Assembly (NCBI RefSeq): GCF_002847445.1
Contig: NZ_CP025430.1
Span: forward strand, 1,674,001 to 1,738,000
Origin: Paracoccus zhejiangensis
GTDB taxonomy: Bacteria > Pseudomonadota > Alphaproteobacteria > Rhodobacterales > Rhodobacteraceae
Direction: 5' to 3'
DNA length: 64,000 nucleotides
Within the stretch, counting starts at the first letter, position 1; every line of letters starts with the position of its first letter. The translations under genes and the position numbers were made by a program. Below the pieces are notes generated by a model. It was not told the origin of the DNA. It worked only from the letters and a program-made list of their open reading frames with translations, and ran no database searches. Shown here piece after piece: positions 7,751 through 17,111 of this stretch.

Positions 7751-8647
7751 ATGCCCCGCACCGATTTCAATGACCTGATGTGGTTCCGCGTGGTGGCGGA
7801 GGAGCAGAACTTCACCCGCGCCGCCGCCAAGCTGGGCGTGGCGCAATCGACGCTGAGCCACACGATTAAGCGGCTGGAAACCCGCATGGGCATCCGCCTG
7901 CTGACCCGCACCACCCGCAATGTCGCCCCGACCGAGGCCGGCGCGCGCCTGCTGGCCACCATCGCCCCGAGGCTCGCCGAGATCGAGGACGAGATCGCCA
8001 CCCTGATGGAATTTCGCGACAGGCCCTCGGGCGAGGTGCGGCTGACGCTGTCGGACCACGCGCTCAACACGGTGGTCTGGCCGAAGCTCGCGCCGGTGCT
8101 GGCGGCCTATCCCGACATCCAGGTCGAGTTCAGCCTCGACACCGGCTTTCGCAATATCGTCGAGGACGGGTTCGATGCCGGGGTGAGGCTTGGCGAAAGC
8201 GTCGAGAAGGACATGATCGCGGTCCGGATCGGCCCCGACTGGCGGATGTTGGCCGTCGCTTCGCCCGCCTATGCCACAGCCCACGGCCTGCCCCGGCACC
8301 CCGAGGAATTGCTGGCCCATAATTGCATGCGAATGCGTCAGGCGACGCGAGGCGGCATCTATGCCTGGGAGTTCGAGAAGGACGGGCAGGCACTGAATGT
8401 GCGGGTCAGTGGCCAGCTGACCTTCAACAATTCCTATCCCATGGTCGATGCGGCGCTGGCCGGGCTGGGCATTGCCTTTGTCCCGAACAGCATGGCCGAT
8501 CACCTCGTCGCCTCAGGCGATCTGATCCTGATGCTGGACGACTGGTCGCCCTCTTTCGACGGCTACTTCCTCTACTACCCCAGCCGGCGCCAGAACCGGC
8601 CGGCCTTCCGCGTCATCATGGAGGCGCTGAGGCAGCGGACAGACTGA
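7751..8647 (+). CDS. LysR-family transcriptional regulator
   Basis: A 298-residue protein with an N-terminal winged HTH (FRVVAEEQNFTRAAAKLGVA, then STLSHTIKRLETRMGIRLL, about residues 11-50). Its C-terminal periplasmic-binding-protein-like effector domain (about 92-295) has features of the YafC/DmlR-type subgroup (SGEVRLTLSDHALNTVVWPK). It reads away from the MFS/cyclophilin-like pair and probably regulates it in response to the exported compound. The effector is unknown. Confidence 0.9.
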   Translation: MPRTDFNDLMWFRVVAEEQNFTRAAAKLGVAQSTLSHTIKRLETRMGIRLLTRTTRNVAPTEAGARLLATIAPRLAEIEDEIATLMEFRDRPSGEVRLTLSDHALNTVVWPKLAPVLAAYPDIQVEFSLDTGFRNIVEDGFDAGVRLGESVEKDMIAVRIGPDWRMLAVASPAYATAHGLPRHPEELLAHNCMRMRQATRGGIYAWEFEKDGQALNVRVSGQLTFNNSYPMVDAALAGLGIAFVPNSMADHLVASGDLILMLDDWSPSFDGYFLYYPSRRQNRPAFRVIMEALRQRTD

Positions 8648-8732
8648 CGGGCATGATTGCAAGCCCGCATCGCGTGACACGCCAGAAGGCTACGTGATCG
8701 CCGCGGATAATGCCGTTTGCTATCTGAAATAA

Positions 8733-8808
8733 TGGTGCCCGGAGACGGATTTGAACCGCCGACACGCGGATTTTCAATCCGCTGCTCTACCAACTGAGCT
8801 ATCCGGGC
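8733..8808 (-). tRNA. tRNA-Phe (GAA)
   Basis: The reverse complement starts GCCCGGATAGCTCAGTTGGT, has anticodon arm GCGGATTGAAAATCCGC with anticodon GAA, a GGTTCAAATCC T arm, and ends GGGCACCA with an encoded CCA. The seven-base acceptor stem (GCCCGGA/TCCGGGC) pairs perfectly and the length is 76 bases. All cloverleaf arms are present. Confidence 0.97.
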
Positions 8809-8887
8809 CCCGGGGGTCTCTCGACCTTGGGTGTGGGGTGTTTAGTGGTGGCTCGCGGCGCTGTCCAGACCCGAAATCGACAATTCT

Positions 8888-9061
8888 TCAGTTGCCGTCA
8901 GGATTCGGCTTTTCCTCGCCATCGGCGGTGTCGGCGGGCGGTCCGGGGATGACATAGTCGCCCCTGAGCCAGCGGGCCAGATCGACATCGGCGCAGCGGC
9001 GCGAACAGAAGGGGCGATAGTCCGGCGCACCGGGCTTGCCACAAATCGGACAGCCAGCCAT
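8888..9061 (-). CDS. yacG: DNA gyrase inhibitor YacG
   Basis: A 57-residue zinc protein, [20 protein letters not shown] and onward, with the four-cysteine zinc site CPIC...FCSRRC and the [13 protein letters not shown] core typical of YacG. YacG binds the GyrB subunit and blocks DNA binding in E. coli. The ATG at 9061 overlaps the stop of the upstream RNase gene (TGATG), so the two are translationally coupled. It is the last gene of the infA-maf-RNase E/G-yacG run. Confidence 0.88.
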   Translation of the reverse strand: MAGCPICGKPGAPDYRPFCSRRCADVDLARWLRGDYVIPGPPADTADGEEKPNPDGN

Positions 9062-10134
9062 CACGCCCCCTCGCCGCCTGCGGCGGCCAATGCGGCCAGT
9101 TGCGCGCGGTCGCGTTTGCGGCTGATCTCGAAGAGGCCCATCTTGGTCCAGCCGATCAGAACGGTTTCAGCCGACTCGAACTTGAAGGCGGATCGCAGCA
9201 CCTGCTCCAGCGTCGCCCGGTCGCGCTTGGGCATTGGGGCGAAATCGACCACCACTTGCCCGCCAAGACCGCGCAGCCGCAACTGCCGCGGCAGGTCGCG
9301 GGCCAGCGCGATATTGGCCTTGAGCCCCGCCGCAGGCGAGGTGTCGCTGCCGGTATTCACATCGATCGCCAGCAGCGCGCGGGTCGGCTGCAGCAGGGCG
9401 GACCCGCCGCCGGTCAGCGCGATCTCGGGCGACAGCAGGGCGTCGACCATCTCGGTCACGCCAAGGGTGTCAAAGGCATCCTCGCCCTCGTCCACCTGGT
9501 CGGGCGCGGGCTCGGCCCAATCGACCCAGGCGGCCATGTGGGGGCCGGGCGCATCCAGAAGCAGTTCCGGCGCGCCCTCGGTTTCCAACAGGATGCTCGC
9601 AGCCAGTTCGACCAGCGGCGCCAGTTCGTCGCGGATCTCGGCATCATCGACCAGCCCGGCGGCAGAGCGCAGGATCAGCCCGCAATCCTCGCCCAGACCC
9701 GGCGCGTCGGCGACCAGCCCCTCGCCCAGTGCGGTCAGCGCTGCGCGGGTGTCCTCGTCCTTGATGCTGCGCGAGACGTTTACCCCCGGCTTGCCCGGCG
9801 TCAGGATGCCGAAGCGGCCACGGAACAGGAGGCGCGAGGTGACCGGGATGGCCTTGCCTTCCTCGGCCACGCCGCTGACCTGAACCAGCACGCGCTGGCC
9901 TTCGCTGAGGCCCGAGCGGTCGCGCAGATAGCCGCGCGCGCCATCGGGCAGGCGCAGGAAGACGCCGCCCTGCCCCTTGACCAGCCGGTCGACCACGGCG
10001 CGGCAGATCGCGCCGGGGACCAGCGGCGTCAGCAGCGATGCATCGGCGATCAGGTCGGTCAGTTGGCCATCCACCACCAGCGCGGCGGCCTCGGCCCCGA
10101 ACAATTCGCCCAGTACGATCTGGCGACCCTTCAT
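9061..10134 (-). CDS. rng: Ribonuclease E/G family protein (short form)
   Basis: A 357-residue RNase E/G-type protein. A reduced S1-like part (about residues 35-100: [20 protein letters not shown]) is followed by the catalytic domain with the two metal-binding aspartates in [12 protein letters not shown] (about 258) and [11 protein letters not shown] (about 298). It is shorter than E. coli RNase G (489) and lacks the CPxCxG zinc-link. It is a single-strand endoribonuclease by family. A separate full RNase E is probably elsewhere, so this may have a narrow role. It overlaps maf by 4 bases. Confidence 0.85.
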   Translation of the reverse strand: MKGRQIVLGELFGAEAAALVVDGQLTDLIADASLLTPLVPGAICRAVVDRLVKGQGGVFLRLPDGARGYLRDRSGLSEGQRVLVQVSGVAEEGKAIPVTSRLLFRGRFGILTPGKPGVNVSRSIKDEDTRAALTALGEGLVADAPGLGEDCGLILRSAAGLVDDAEIRDELAPLVELAASILLETEGAPELLLDAPGPHMAAWVDWAEPAPDQVDEGEDAFDTLGVTEMVDALLSPEIALTGGGSALLQPTRALLAIDVNTGSDTSPAAGLKANIALARDLPRQLRLRGLGGQVVVDFAPMPKRDRATLEQVLRSAFKFESAETVLIGWTKMGLFEISRKRDRAQLAALAAAGGEGA

Positions 10135-10748
10135 GCTTCACCTCCGGTGATGCCGATTGCGGCCAGCATCGTGGCCGTTTCGGCCAGAGGCAGGCCGACC
10201 ACGGCGGAATAGCTGCCCTGGATCCAGGGAATGAAGGCCGAGGCCGGGCCCTGGATCGCATAGCCGCCGGCCTTGCCGCGCCAGTCGCCCGTGGCGAGGT
10301 AGCGCGCCAGCGACGGCGGATCGATCACCCGCATCTTCACCGTGGTCTCGACCAGACGAACGCGGCTGCGGGTTTCATCCCGCAGGGCCACGGCGGTCAG
10401 CACCCGGTGCCTGCGGCCCGACATCAGCCGCATGAACTCGGCAGCCTCCGATTCGTCCTCGGGCTTGCCAAGGATGCGGCGACCGACGGTCACAGTGGTG
10501 TCCGCGCACAGCACGGCTTCGCCCGGCGACAGCGGCACGGCTGCGGCCTTTTCCACCGCCATGCGGCGGACATAGTCGCGGGCGCCTTCATCCCGCCCTG
10601 GCGTCTCGTCGATATCGGCGGGCCGGATCTCGGCCGGCACGATGCCGATCTGGGCCAGCAGCTCCAGCCGGCGCGGACTGGCAGAGCCCAGAATCAAACG
10701 CAAAACGGGCCGCGCGGGGGCGAGGCCTGGCTGGCATGAATCCGGCAT
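10131..10748 (-). CDS. Maf-like nucleoside triphosphate pyrophosphatase
   Basis: A 205-residue Maf/HAM1-fold protein with the N-terminal signature [14 protein letters not shown] and the catalytic stretch [18 protein letters not shown]. Maf enzymes hydrolyse non-canonical or excess NTPs (dTTP, UTP, m7GTP) to monophosphates. The ATG at 10748 lies 7 bases after the infA stop with GGGC upstream. The frame is also open upstream to 10796 but overlaps infA. The order infA-maf-RNase is a housekeeping operon in this family. Confidence 0.88.
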   Translation of the reverse strand: MPDSCQPGLAPARPVLRLILGSASPRRLELLAQIGIVPAEIRPADIDETPGRDEGARDYVRRMAVEKAAAVPLSPGEAVLCADTTVTVGRRILGKPEDESEAAEFMRLMSGRRHRVLTAVALRDETRSRVRLVETTVKMRVIDPPSLARYLATGDWRGKAGGYAIQGPASAFIPWIQGSYSAVVGLPLAETATMLAAIGITGGEA

Positions 10749-10755
10749 TGCTGCC

Positions 10756-10974
10756 CTATTTGAAGCGATAGTTGATGCGTCCCTTGGACAGGTCATAGGT
10801 GTTCATTTCCACCTGGACCTTATCCCCGGCCAGAACCCGGATGCGGTTCTTCCGCATCTTTCCTGCCATATGCGCGATGATCTCATGGCCGTTTTCCAGC
10901 TCGACCCTGAACGTCGCATTCGGCAGGAGTTCCTTCACGACGCCGGGAAATTCGAGCATTTCTTCCTTGGCCAT
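10756..10974 (-). CDS. infA: Translation initiation factor IF-1
   Basis: A 72-residue single OB-fold protein, [20 protein letters not shown] at the start and [12 protein letters not shown] at the end, matching bacterial IF-1 throughout. It binds the ribosomal A site during initiation. The ATG at 10974 gives the canonical MAKEE start, with GGAG five bases upstream; a GTG at 10980 is a less likely alternative. It is the first gene of the infA-maf-RNase E/G-yacG operon. Confidence 0.97.
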   Translation of the reverse strand: MAKEEMLEFPGVVKELLPNATFRVELENGHEIIAHMAGKMRKNRIRVLAGDKVQVEMNTYDLSKGRINYRFK

Positions 10975-11062
10975 GGTCACTCCGTCTTGATTTCCCCCCG
11001 ACTCTGCGAGGCCGCTGTTACATGCGGCGGAAACATGTTTTTTTCAAGGGCAAAGCACAGGC

Positions 11063-12259
11063 TCAGCCGGATAATGCGCTTTTCCGTGCCGCATCCGCGA
11101 AATCCTCCGACGAAGCAGCGTCTCGCAAGGGTGCGCGGAAACTGTCGGGGCGATCAAGATCGGCAATGGGCGGCTCGACCGGCAGGCCGGCGACGCTCGA
11201 GACGCCGGCACCGCCGTCCCTGCCGGACCACGCGCCATCCTCACCGTTGCTGGCCCGGGCCGAAAGGCTCGCCGAGGCGAACGGAACCTCACCCGCGCCG
11301 CTCAGCCGGACGGCATGATAGCCACCAGCTTCGCCCAGTTTCCCGGTGGCAAGAACCTTTCCGAGACGGGTTTCCAATCGTGTTTCGGCCAGATCGACGC
11401 GGGGCAGCGACAGGATCTGCCCGGGCTTTAACTGGCGCAGCACACCAAGACGCAGGCGCCGGCGGCAAAGCACACCCACGACCTCGATGGGTGCCTCACG
11501 CACTCTGAGCGCAAGATCAGGGTCGAGCGGTCCCGGCTCGGCCGGCGCGATGGACGCTGCCTCGCCCCTGTCCCGCCCGATCCCGGTCTGGGCTTCCTTC
11601 GCCGGGGCTTGCGACGAAGCCGAGATCCTTTGCGGCACCGCAACGAAAATCTCGCCCTCGCGTCCCGGAGGCTGTCCGAGGCGCAGGCGATAGTGCAGGC
11701 TGCGATAGGGGCTGTCCTCGAGCATCAACAGCAAGGGCCGGGGATCGTCCAGAAAGCTGGCATAGCGAAAGCCGCCGAACCCATCGAACCCATCGATGCG
11801 GGTCATCTCGTCGCCCAGTCTGGCCAGCAGGGCATTGACGAAATCCGAGCAGATCATCGCGTCGCTGCGCGTGATCCGGCGCGCCTCGACCGGCCGGGAG
11901 GTGACTCGGCCAAGTGTCTGCACCTCGATCAGCGCGGTCATCAGGGTCGGGCAGAGGGCGACGACACCGATGGCCTCGCCGGCACCTTCGACCACCGAGA
12001 GCAGCGCCGGGCGAGGCAGCAGTTCGGCCATCTCGGCCAGCGTGATCGCGGCGGGCGTGACCTCCAGAGGCGCAACCGGCAGACCGTAAAGCCCCTCGAC
12101 CGTGCGGGCGACGGCGTTGGTCGCGGCGCGGATGGCTGTGACCGGTTGCGGGCGGGGCAGCGCAGCTGCGGCGCCCTGATCAAGGCGCGACTGGTCACGA
12201 ATCCTGAGCAGCCGGCCCAGAACGCCGTGCCCGCTCTCCTGCCCCTGATCCTCTGCCAT
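11063..12259 (-). CDS. FliM/FliN-family flagellar motor switch-like protein
   Basis: A 398-residue protein with a FliM-like middle region (about residues 35-200, including MALIEVQTLGRV-type sequence ALIEVQTLGRVTSRPV) and a SpoA (FliN C-terminal) domain at about 255-320 (VGVLCRRRLRLGVLRQLKPG, then ILSLPRVDLAE). By family it would form part of the flagellar C-ring or a secretion-apparatus C-ring. No other flagellar gene is in the window, which is unusual for fliM. The C-terminal 80 residues are low-complexity and unique. The ATG at 12259 is preferred over a GTG at 12262. Confidence 0.8.
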   Translation of the reverse strand: MAEDQGQESGHGVLGRLLRIRDQSRLDQGAAAALPRPQPVTAIRAATNAVARTVEGLYGLPVAPLEVTPAAITLAEMAELLPRPALLSVVEGAGEAIGVVALCPTLMTALIEVQTLGRVTSRPVEARRITRSDAMICSDFVNALLARLGDEMTRIDGFDGFGGFRYASFLDDPRPLLLMLEDSPYRSLHYRLRLGQPPGREGEIFVAVPQRISASSQAPAKEAQTGIGRDRGEAASIAPAEPGPLDPDLALRVREAPIEVVGVLCRRRLRLGVLRQLKPGQILSLPRVDLAETRLETRLGKVLATGKLGEAGGYHAVRLSGAGEVPFASASLSARASNGEDGAWSGRDGGAGVSSVAGLPVEPPIADLDRPDSFRAPLRDAASSEDFADAARKSALSG

Positions 12260-12320
12260 CACCCTGCCGAATCGCGATCATCCATGTGCGGATCATCGGC
12301 GAGACAGGTTGAGATTCCGT

Positions 12321-14990
12321 TTATCGTCCTGCACCTGCCGCCGCGTCGCCGTCCCGCCGCATCGTCGGCGGCCGGCGTGGCAGCGTCACCCTGAAGGCCG
12401 CGCCCCCCTGTCCCGGCAGATAGGTGATGCTGCCCCCCAGCGCCGTCATGATCTCGCGGCAGATGGCCAGCCCCAGCCCTGCGCCGCCCGCCCGCATCGG
12501 GTCGTTCAACCGCGAGAACTTCTCGAAGATCAGCGCCTGCCGGTCCGGGTCGATGCCCGAGCCATTGTCGATGAAGTCGATCTCGGTGGTCCGGTCGGGG
12601 CGGCGGCGCGCGCGGATGCGCAATTCGGGCCGCGGCGCGTCGCAGTATTTGCGGGCATTACTGATGATGTTGATCAGCACCTGCAGCAGCCGGTCGGTAT
12701 CTGTCAGCACCGGCAGATGCTCGCCCGGCAGGTCGCGGTCGATGGTGAAATCGCGCCCCGGACCGCTGGAGGAAGCCGCATCCAGCGCCCGGTCGATCAG
12801 GTCATGCAGGTTGGCCGCCGAGATGCCCAAGCGCACCTGCCCGCTTTCCAGCACCGACAGGTCCAGAAGGTCATTCAACAGCCGGGTCAGCCGCGCGGTT
12901 TCGTCATGGATGATCGAGGCAAAGCGGCTGCGATCGGCCTCGGGCAGATCGGGCAGCTTCAGCAGTTCCGAGAATGCGCGCAGCGAGGTCATCGGTGTGC
13001 GCAACTCGTGACTGACCTGCCCCAGAAAGCTGTCCTTCTGCACCGAGAGCTCGGTCAGCTTCTCATTGGCCTCGCGCAATTGCATGGCGGTGCGGGCCAG
13101 TTCGGCGCGCGCCGTCTCCAGCCGCCGCGCCTCTTCCTTGGCGCGGCTGGCCTCGCCCGCAACCTCCATCAGGTCCGACACGCTGAGGCCCGAGCCGCCA
13201 CCCACCCGCCCGATCATCGCGTGCGCCGTTGCGGCACCGACCGAGCCGGCCAGCCGCCGCTCGAGCCGGGTCAGGAAGCGCGGGGTCAGATCGGGCAGGA
13301 AGCCGGATTTCCCCTGCGCCACCGCCTCGGCCTGAAAGAAGCGCAGCGCCGGATCGGCACCCCAGATGCGCCGCGAGAGGGCGAGGAGCGATTCCGCCCC
13401 CCGCGCCGAGCCGCTGCCCGAGCGACCGGGGGCATCGGGCTCGACCGCATGGACGAAGGACAGGCCCTGCAGCCGCTCGACCGGATCAGGAAAGCTGGTC
13501 AGCGACAGGATCAGGAAGGCGAGGATATTGGCCCCCATCGACAGCGCGATCGAACCGGCCAGCGAATCCACGCCCGCCGGATAACGTGGCAGCGCGCCGA
13601 TGCCGACCGAGGGCAGGAAGATCAGCACGGTCCACAAGACCAGCCCGGTGCCGACCCCGGCATAGGCGCCGGTGCGCGTGGCCCCGCGCCACAGAAGCCC
13701 GCCCAGCATGGCCGGAAAGACCTGCGCCACGCCGGTAAAGGCCACAAGCCCCATCGCCGCCAGCGCCGCCGACCCGCCCGAGGCCTGATGATAGACCCAG
13801 CCGCCACCGACCACGGCCAAGATCGCCAGCCGCCGCGCGTTCAGCACGAACTCGCCCAGATCCTCGGCATCGCCGACATCGGGCCGCCGCCGCATCCACA
13901 GCCACAAGGGCACCAGCCAGTGGTTCGAGATCATCGTGGCCAGCGCGATCGCGCTCATCACCACCATCGAGGTCGCCGCCGAGAAGCCGCCCAGAAAGAC
14001 CAGAAGCGCCAGCGCGTTCTGGCCCTGCGACAGTGGCAGGCTGAGGACGAACAGGTCGGGATTCGAACCGGCGGGCAACAGCTCGCGCCCGACAATGGCG
14101 ATGGGCAAGACGAACAGCGACATGGCGAAGAGATAGGCCGGGAAGGCCCAGCCAGCGACCCGCAGCCGGTCCTCGTCGGCGGCTTCGACCACCATCACCT
14201 GGAACATCCGCGGCAGGGTCACCACGGCGATGCCCGAGACCACGATCAGCGCGGTCCAGCGGTCGGGCTGCAATTGCCAGCCGGCGGCCAGATCGGGATC
14301 GGTGGCGGTGGCATGGGCGATGCGGGCGACAATATCCATCGGCCCGTCCGCCAGCCCCCAGACGACGAAGATCCCCAAGGCCAGAAAGGCGATCAGCTTC
14401 ACCAGCGCCTCGAGCGCGATGGCGGTGACGACGCCGTGGTGACGCTCGTCGGCGGCCAGGTTGCGGGTCCCGAAGAGGATGGTGAACAAGGCCAGCCCCG
14501 AGGCAACCCACAGCGCCGTGCCACCCTGGCTGGCGCTGTCAGGCTCGACCGTGAAGGCGCGGAACGAAAGGCTGACCGATTGCAACTGCAGCGCGATATA
14601 GGGCGTTGCGGCCATCACCCCGATCAGCGTCACCAGCGCCGCCAAGGGGTTGGACTTCCCGAAGCGGGCCGAGACGAGATCGGCGACCGAGGTGACGTGA
14701 TGCATTCGCGAGACCCTGACGAGCCGCCTCAGCCCCCACCACGCCCCGCAGAAGATCACCGTCGGGCCAAGGTAGATGGTGGCGAATTCCAGACCCGAGC
14801 GGGTGGCGTATCCGACCGCGCCGAAAAAGGTCCAGGCCGAGCAATAGACCGAGAGCGACAGGGTATAGACCACCGGCGAATCGAGCCAGCGGACGCGGCC
14901 CCGCAGCGCCGCGCGATCGGCAGCGAAGGCCACGATGAACATCAGGACGACATAGCCAAGGCAGACCCCGACCAGGAGATCAACGGTCAT
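12321..14990 (-). CDS. Sodium:solute symporter-sensor histidine kinase fusion
   Basis: An 889-residue inner-membrane protein. Residues about 5-480 form a sodium:solute symporter (SSS) domain with about 13 membrane segments (YSLSVYCSAWTFFGAVGYAT early). A coiled linker (about 570-630) leads to a HisKA domain with FLGQVSHELRTPMTSLRAF (phospho-His) and a HATPase with NIISNARKYCD (N box), DNGSGI and GAGLGLAIC. This is the CbrA/CrbS/MctS architecture, used to sense nutrient uptake such as acetate or carboxylates. No PAS or C-terminal receiver domain is evident. The ATG at 14990 has GAGG six bases upstream and overlaps the preceding gene by 11 bases. Confidence 0.88.
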   Translation of the reverse strand: MTVDLLVGVCLGYVVLMFIVAFAADRAALRGRVRWLDSPVVYTLSLSVYCSAWTFFGAVGYATRSGLEFATIYLGPTVIFCGAWWGLRRLVRVSRMHHVTSVADLVSARFGKSNPLAALVTLIGVMAATPYIALQLQSVSLSFRAFTVEPDSASQGGTALWVASGLALFTILFGTRNLAADERHHGVVTAIALEALVKLIAFLALGIFVVWGLADGPMDIVARIAHATATDPDLAAGWQLQPDRWTALIVVSGIAVVTLPRMFQVMVVEAADEDRLRVAGWAFPAYLFAMSLFVLPIAIVGRELLPAGSNPDLFVLSLPLSQGQNALALLVFLGGFSAATSMVVMSAIALATMISNHWLVPLWLWMRRRPDVGDAEDLGEFVLNARRLAILAVVGGGWVYHQASGGSAALAAMGLVAFTGVAQVFPAMLGGLLWRGATRTGAYAGVGTGLVLWTVLIFLPSVGIGALPRYPAGVDSLAGSIALSMGANILAFLILSLTSFPDPVERLQGLSFVHAVEPDAPGRSGSGSARGAESLLALSRRIWGADPALRFFQAEAVAQGKSGFLPDLTPRFLTRLERRLAGSVGAATAHAMIGRVGGGSGLSVSDLMEVAGEASRAKEEARRLETARAELARTAMQLREANEKLTELSVQKDSFLGQVSHELRTPMTSLRAFSELLKLPDLPEADRSRFASIIHDETARLTRLLNDLLDLSVLESGQVRLGISAANLHDLIDRALDAASSSGPGRDFTIDRDLPGEHLPVLTDTDRLLQVLINIISNARKYCDAPRPELRIRARRRPDRTTEIDFIDNGSGIDPDRQALIFEKFSRLNDPMRAGGAGLGLAICREIMTALGGSITYLPGQGGAAFRVTLPRRPPTMRRDGDAAAGAGR

Positions 14991-15273
14991 CGTCGCCCTC
15001 GTCCTCGGCATCGCCGCCGGCATCCGCCGCCCACCGGGCCTTGCGGTCGCTGGCCCCCAGCAGCGCGTGCAGCAGCGCGGTCAAACCGATCATCCCGGCC
15101 CAGAGACAGAACAGCCAGATCGCCCCGCCGGTCAGGCTGACCAGCCCGGGCATCCACCAGACCGGCAGCAACAGCAGCATCAAGGCCAGCACCGGCAGGA
15201 TCCGTGCTGCATCCCCCAGCCGCCGCCGGCGATAGGAGGCGCGTTCGAGAAACAGGGGCTGGCGCTGCTTCAT
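14980..15273 (-). CDS. Small two-helix membrane protein upstream of the symporter-kinase
   Basis: A 97-residue protein with a basic N-terminus (residues 1-22), two hydrophobic segments at about 25-45 and 48-71, and an acidic tail ending EDEGDDDR. I recognise no family. Its stop lies inside the start region of the symporter-kinase gene (11-base overlap), and it follows the receiver gene by 12 bases, so it is part of the same three-gene unit. It may be a partner of the kinase's membrane domain; that is inferred from position only. Confidence 0.7.
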   Translation of the reverse strand: MKQRQPLFLERASYRRRRLGDAARILPVLALMLLLLPVWWMPGLVSLTGGAIWLFCLWAGMIGLTALLHALLGASDRKARWAADAGGDAEDEGDDDR

Positions 15274-15285
15274 CCCGGCGCCGCG

Positions 15286-15657
15286 CTAGGCCATCAGGCG
15301 CTGGACCAGCGCCCTCAGATCGTCATTGGCAAAGGGCTTCGACAGCGCCGCATCGGCCTCGGCCAGCCGGGCGGTATCCGCCGCCTGACCCTGCGCAGTC
15401 AGCAGCAGCACCCGGGTCGCGGCCAGCGCGCGATCGGTCTCGCGCCGCAACTCCATCAGGATCTCGCGGCCCGAGCGGTGCGGCAGCATCAGGTCAAGGA
15501 TCACCAGCCGGGGCCGGATCGTGCGAATGGCCGGCATTGCCTTGGCACCATCGTCGATGACCTCGACCTGCCAGCCGGCGCGCGACAGGATGAACCGCAC
15601 CGCCTCGGCGATATTGGGCTCGTCCTCGACCAGCAGGATGTCGGTCCTGTCGCTCAA
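15286..15657 (-). CDS. Response regulator receiver-only protein
   Basis: A 123-residue single receiver domain: acidic pair in ILLVEDEPNIAEA, phospho-acceptor Asp in RLVILDLMLPHRSG, Thr/Ser region VLLLTAQGQ and Lys in ALSKPF. There is no DNA-binding output domain. It precedes the small membrane protein and the symporter-kinase and is the obvious partner of that kinase. The start is uncertain: TTG at 15657 gives the compact receiver and has GAGGGG upstream; another TTG at 15723 would add 22 residues of atypical sequence. Confidence 0.82.
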   Translation of the reverse strand: MSDRTDILLVEDEPNIAEAVRFILSRAGWQVEVIDDGAKAMPAIRTIRPRLVILDLMLPHRSGREILMELRRETDRALAATRVLLLTAQGQAADTARLAEADAALSKPFANDDLRALVQRLMA

Positions 15658-15758
15658 TCCGCTTTGCCCCTCTGTCCCGGCCCGACGCCAGATCCGGTGG
15701 CATTGTGCAGAAGGGAGGGCCAATGTGTCAAAGCTGTTCGTGCCATGCCCGTCCCTCC

Positions 15759-17042
15759 TCAGCCCGCCTGCAGGATCGAAGGCTCGCGCCGCGCCGGGCA
15801 GGCGCTTCGGGGGCAGATGCGGCAGGTCGGGCCGATGCGCAGCACCGGCTCGGCCGCCGTCTCGGCACTCGCCGGCCGGATCAGCATCTGCGCGGTGCTG
15901 AGCAGCGGGCCGCTGAGCCCGCCGGGCTGGGCGCGGGTGGCAAAGCTGAGCGTGTCAAAGCGCGCTCCGCCGGGCATCTCGACCCTCGCCTGAATCGCCG
16001 CCTGCGGATTTGCCAGCGCCTGAAACAGCGGCCATAGCGCGCAGGCCTCGCCCTGCCGCGGCAGGGCAAAACCCTCGGCCGCGCGGCGCAGGGTCAGCAC
16101 GCCGGCCCCGTCGCAGATCAGAAGCCCGGCCCCCTCGTAGCCGACAGGCCGCAGCACGGCGAGCCGCCGCATGACCAGATCAAGTGGCCGACCGAGGCGC
16201 TGCGCGATGGCCAGCGGATCGGGCGCAACATCCGCGGCGCTGGCCAGATCAGCATCGGCCAAGAGCCGGCGCTCGAGCGCGAGCCGTTCCAGATGCGCCG
16301 CCGCCATGACCCGCGCTGCATCCGAGGCCAGGTCGGTCGCCTGATCCAGCGGCGGCGCGCCGGCGGCCAGCCAGGCCTCGACCTCATCCTGCGGTGTCAG
16401 CATGGTGCTGTCGGCTTCGAAACTGTCGAGATAGGCCACCAGCGCCTGCGCCGTGGTCGAGAGCCGCTGGCTGTCGCTGTCGAGATTGGCATGGAAACGC
16501 GCCCGCCATTCGGGCGTCAGCCCCTGGTCGCCCTCGGCCAGAATCGCCGCGGTCGAGCGCAGCGCCGTCACCGCCGACAGCACCTCGTGCAGCGTGGTCA
16601 GCAGGTAGGGATCCTGCGTCATCCGGTCGGACAGCGAGACCAGTCGCCGCGACAGCGCCCGGTTCTGCCCCGACAGCGTCACCAGCGCATCGGCCCAGCC
16701 CGGGAAACGCGCGGCAAACTCGGCGATCTGGTCCAGTTCGGGCGCGCTGCCGCCTCGCGCCGGTTCCGGCCGCTGGTCAAGCCCCGCCGCCACCTCGCGC
16801 AGCGCCGCCAGCCGCGCCTCTTCCCGCCCTGATTCCAATTCCGCGCGCGGCACGTCCAGCGCCGCGGCCAGCCGCGCCACCAATTCCTGCCCAACCGGGC
16901 GGCGGTTATGCTCGATGAGATTGAGATAGGCGGGCGAAATGCCTGCCGCCTGCGCGACATCGGCCTGCTTCCGCGACAGCGCCAGCCGCCTTTCGCGGAT
17001 GCGCGTGCCGGTCAGGATGTGGGTGGCGCTGCGGCTGCTCAT
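15759..17042 (-). CDS. XRE-family regulator with short-chain fatty-acyl sensor domain (RamB/ScfR-like)
   Basis: A 427-residue protein. It has an XRE HTH at about residues 10-65 (RIRERRLALSRKQADVAQAA, SPAYLNLIEHNRRPV), a coiled middle region, and a C-terminal DUF2083 domain. The tail has the conserved cysteine-rich pattern RIGPTCRICPRSACPARREP, resembling an Fe-S or zinc site. Family members control acetate, propionate and glyoxylate metabolism in response to acyl-CoAs. It sits next to a symporter-kinase system of the acetate-sensing type, which fits a shared carbon-source theme, but no target gene is adjacent. Confidence 0.85.
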   Translation of the reverse strand: MSSRSATHILTGTRIRERRLALSRKQADVAQAAGISPAYLNLIEHNRRPVGQELVARLAAALDVPRAELESGREEARLAALREVAAGLDQRPEPARGGSAPELDQIAEFAARFPGWADALVTLSGQNRALSRRLVSLSDRMTQDPYLLTTLHEVLSAVTALRSTAAILAEGDQGLTPEWRARFHANLDSDSQRLSTTAQALVAYLDSFEADSTMLTPQDEVEAWLAAGAPPLDQATDLASDAARVMAAAHLERLALERRLLADADLASAADVAPDPLAIAQRLGRPLDLVMRRLAVLRPVGYEGAGLLICDGAGVLTLRRAAEGFALPRQGEACALWPLFQALANPQAAIQARVEMPGGARFDTLSFATRAQPGGLSGPLLSTAQMLIRPASAETAAEPVLRIGPTCRICPRSACPARREPSILQAG

Positions 17043-17111
17043 GAGGCCGCATGAAAGCGCGGGCCGGGTCTTCGCACAAGGGGGCGGTTGGTCGCGGGGT
17101 GCGCGCCCTCT

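Noticed and set aside
12309..15140. A 943-codon plus-strand frame opposite the symporter-kinase gene
   Set aside because: Low-complexity His/Gln/Arg-rich sequence with no domain; the minus-strand protein has complete kinase motifs.
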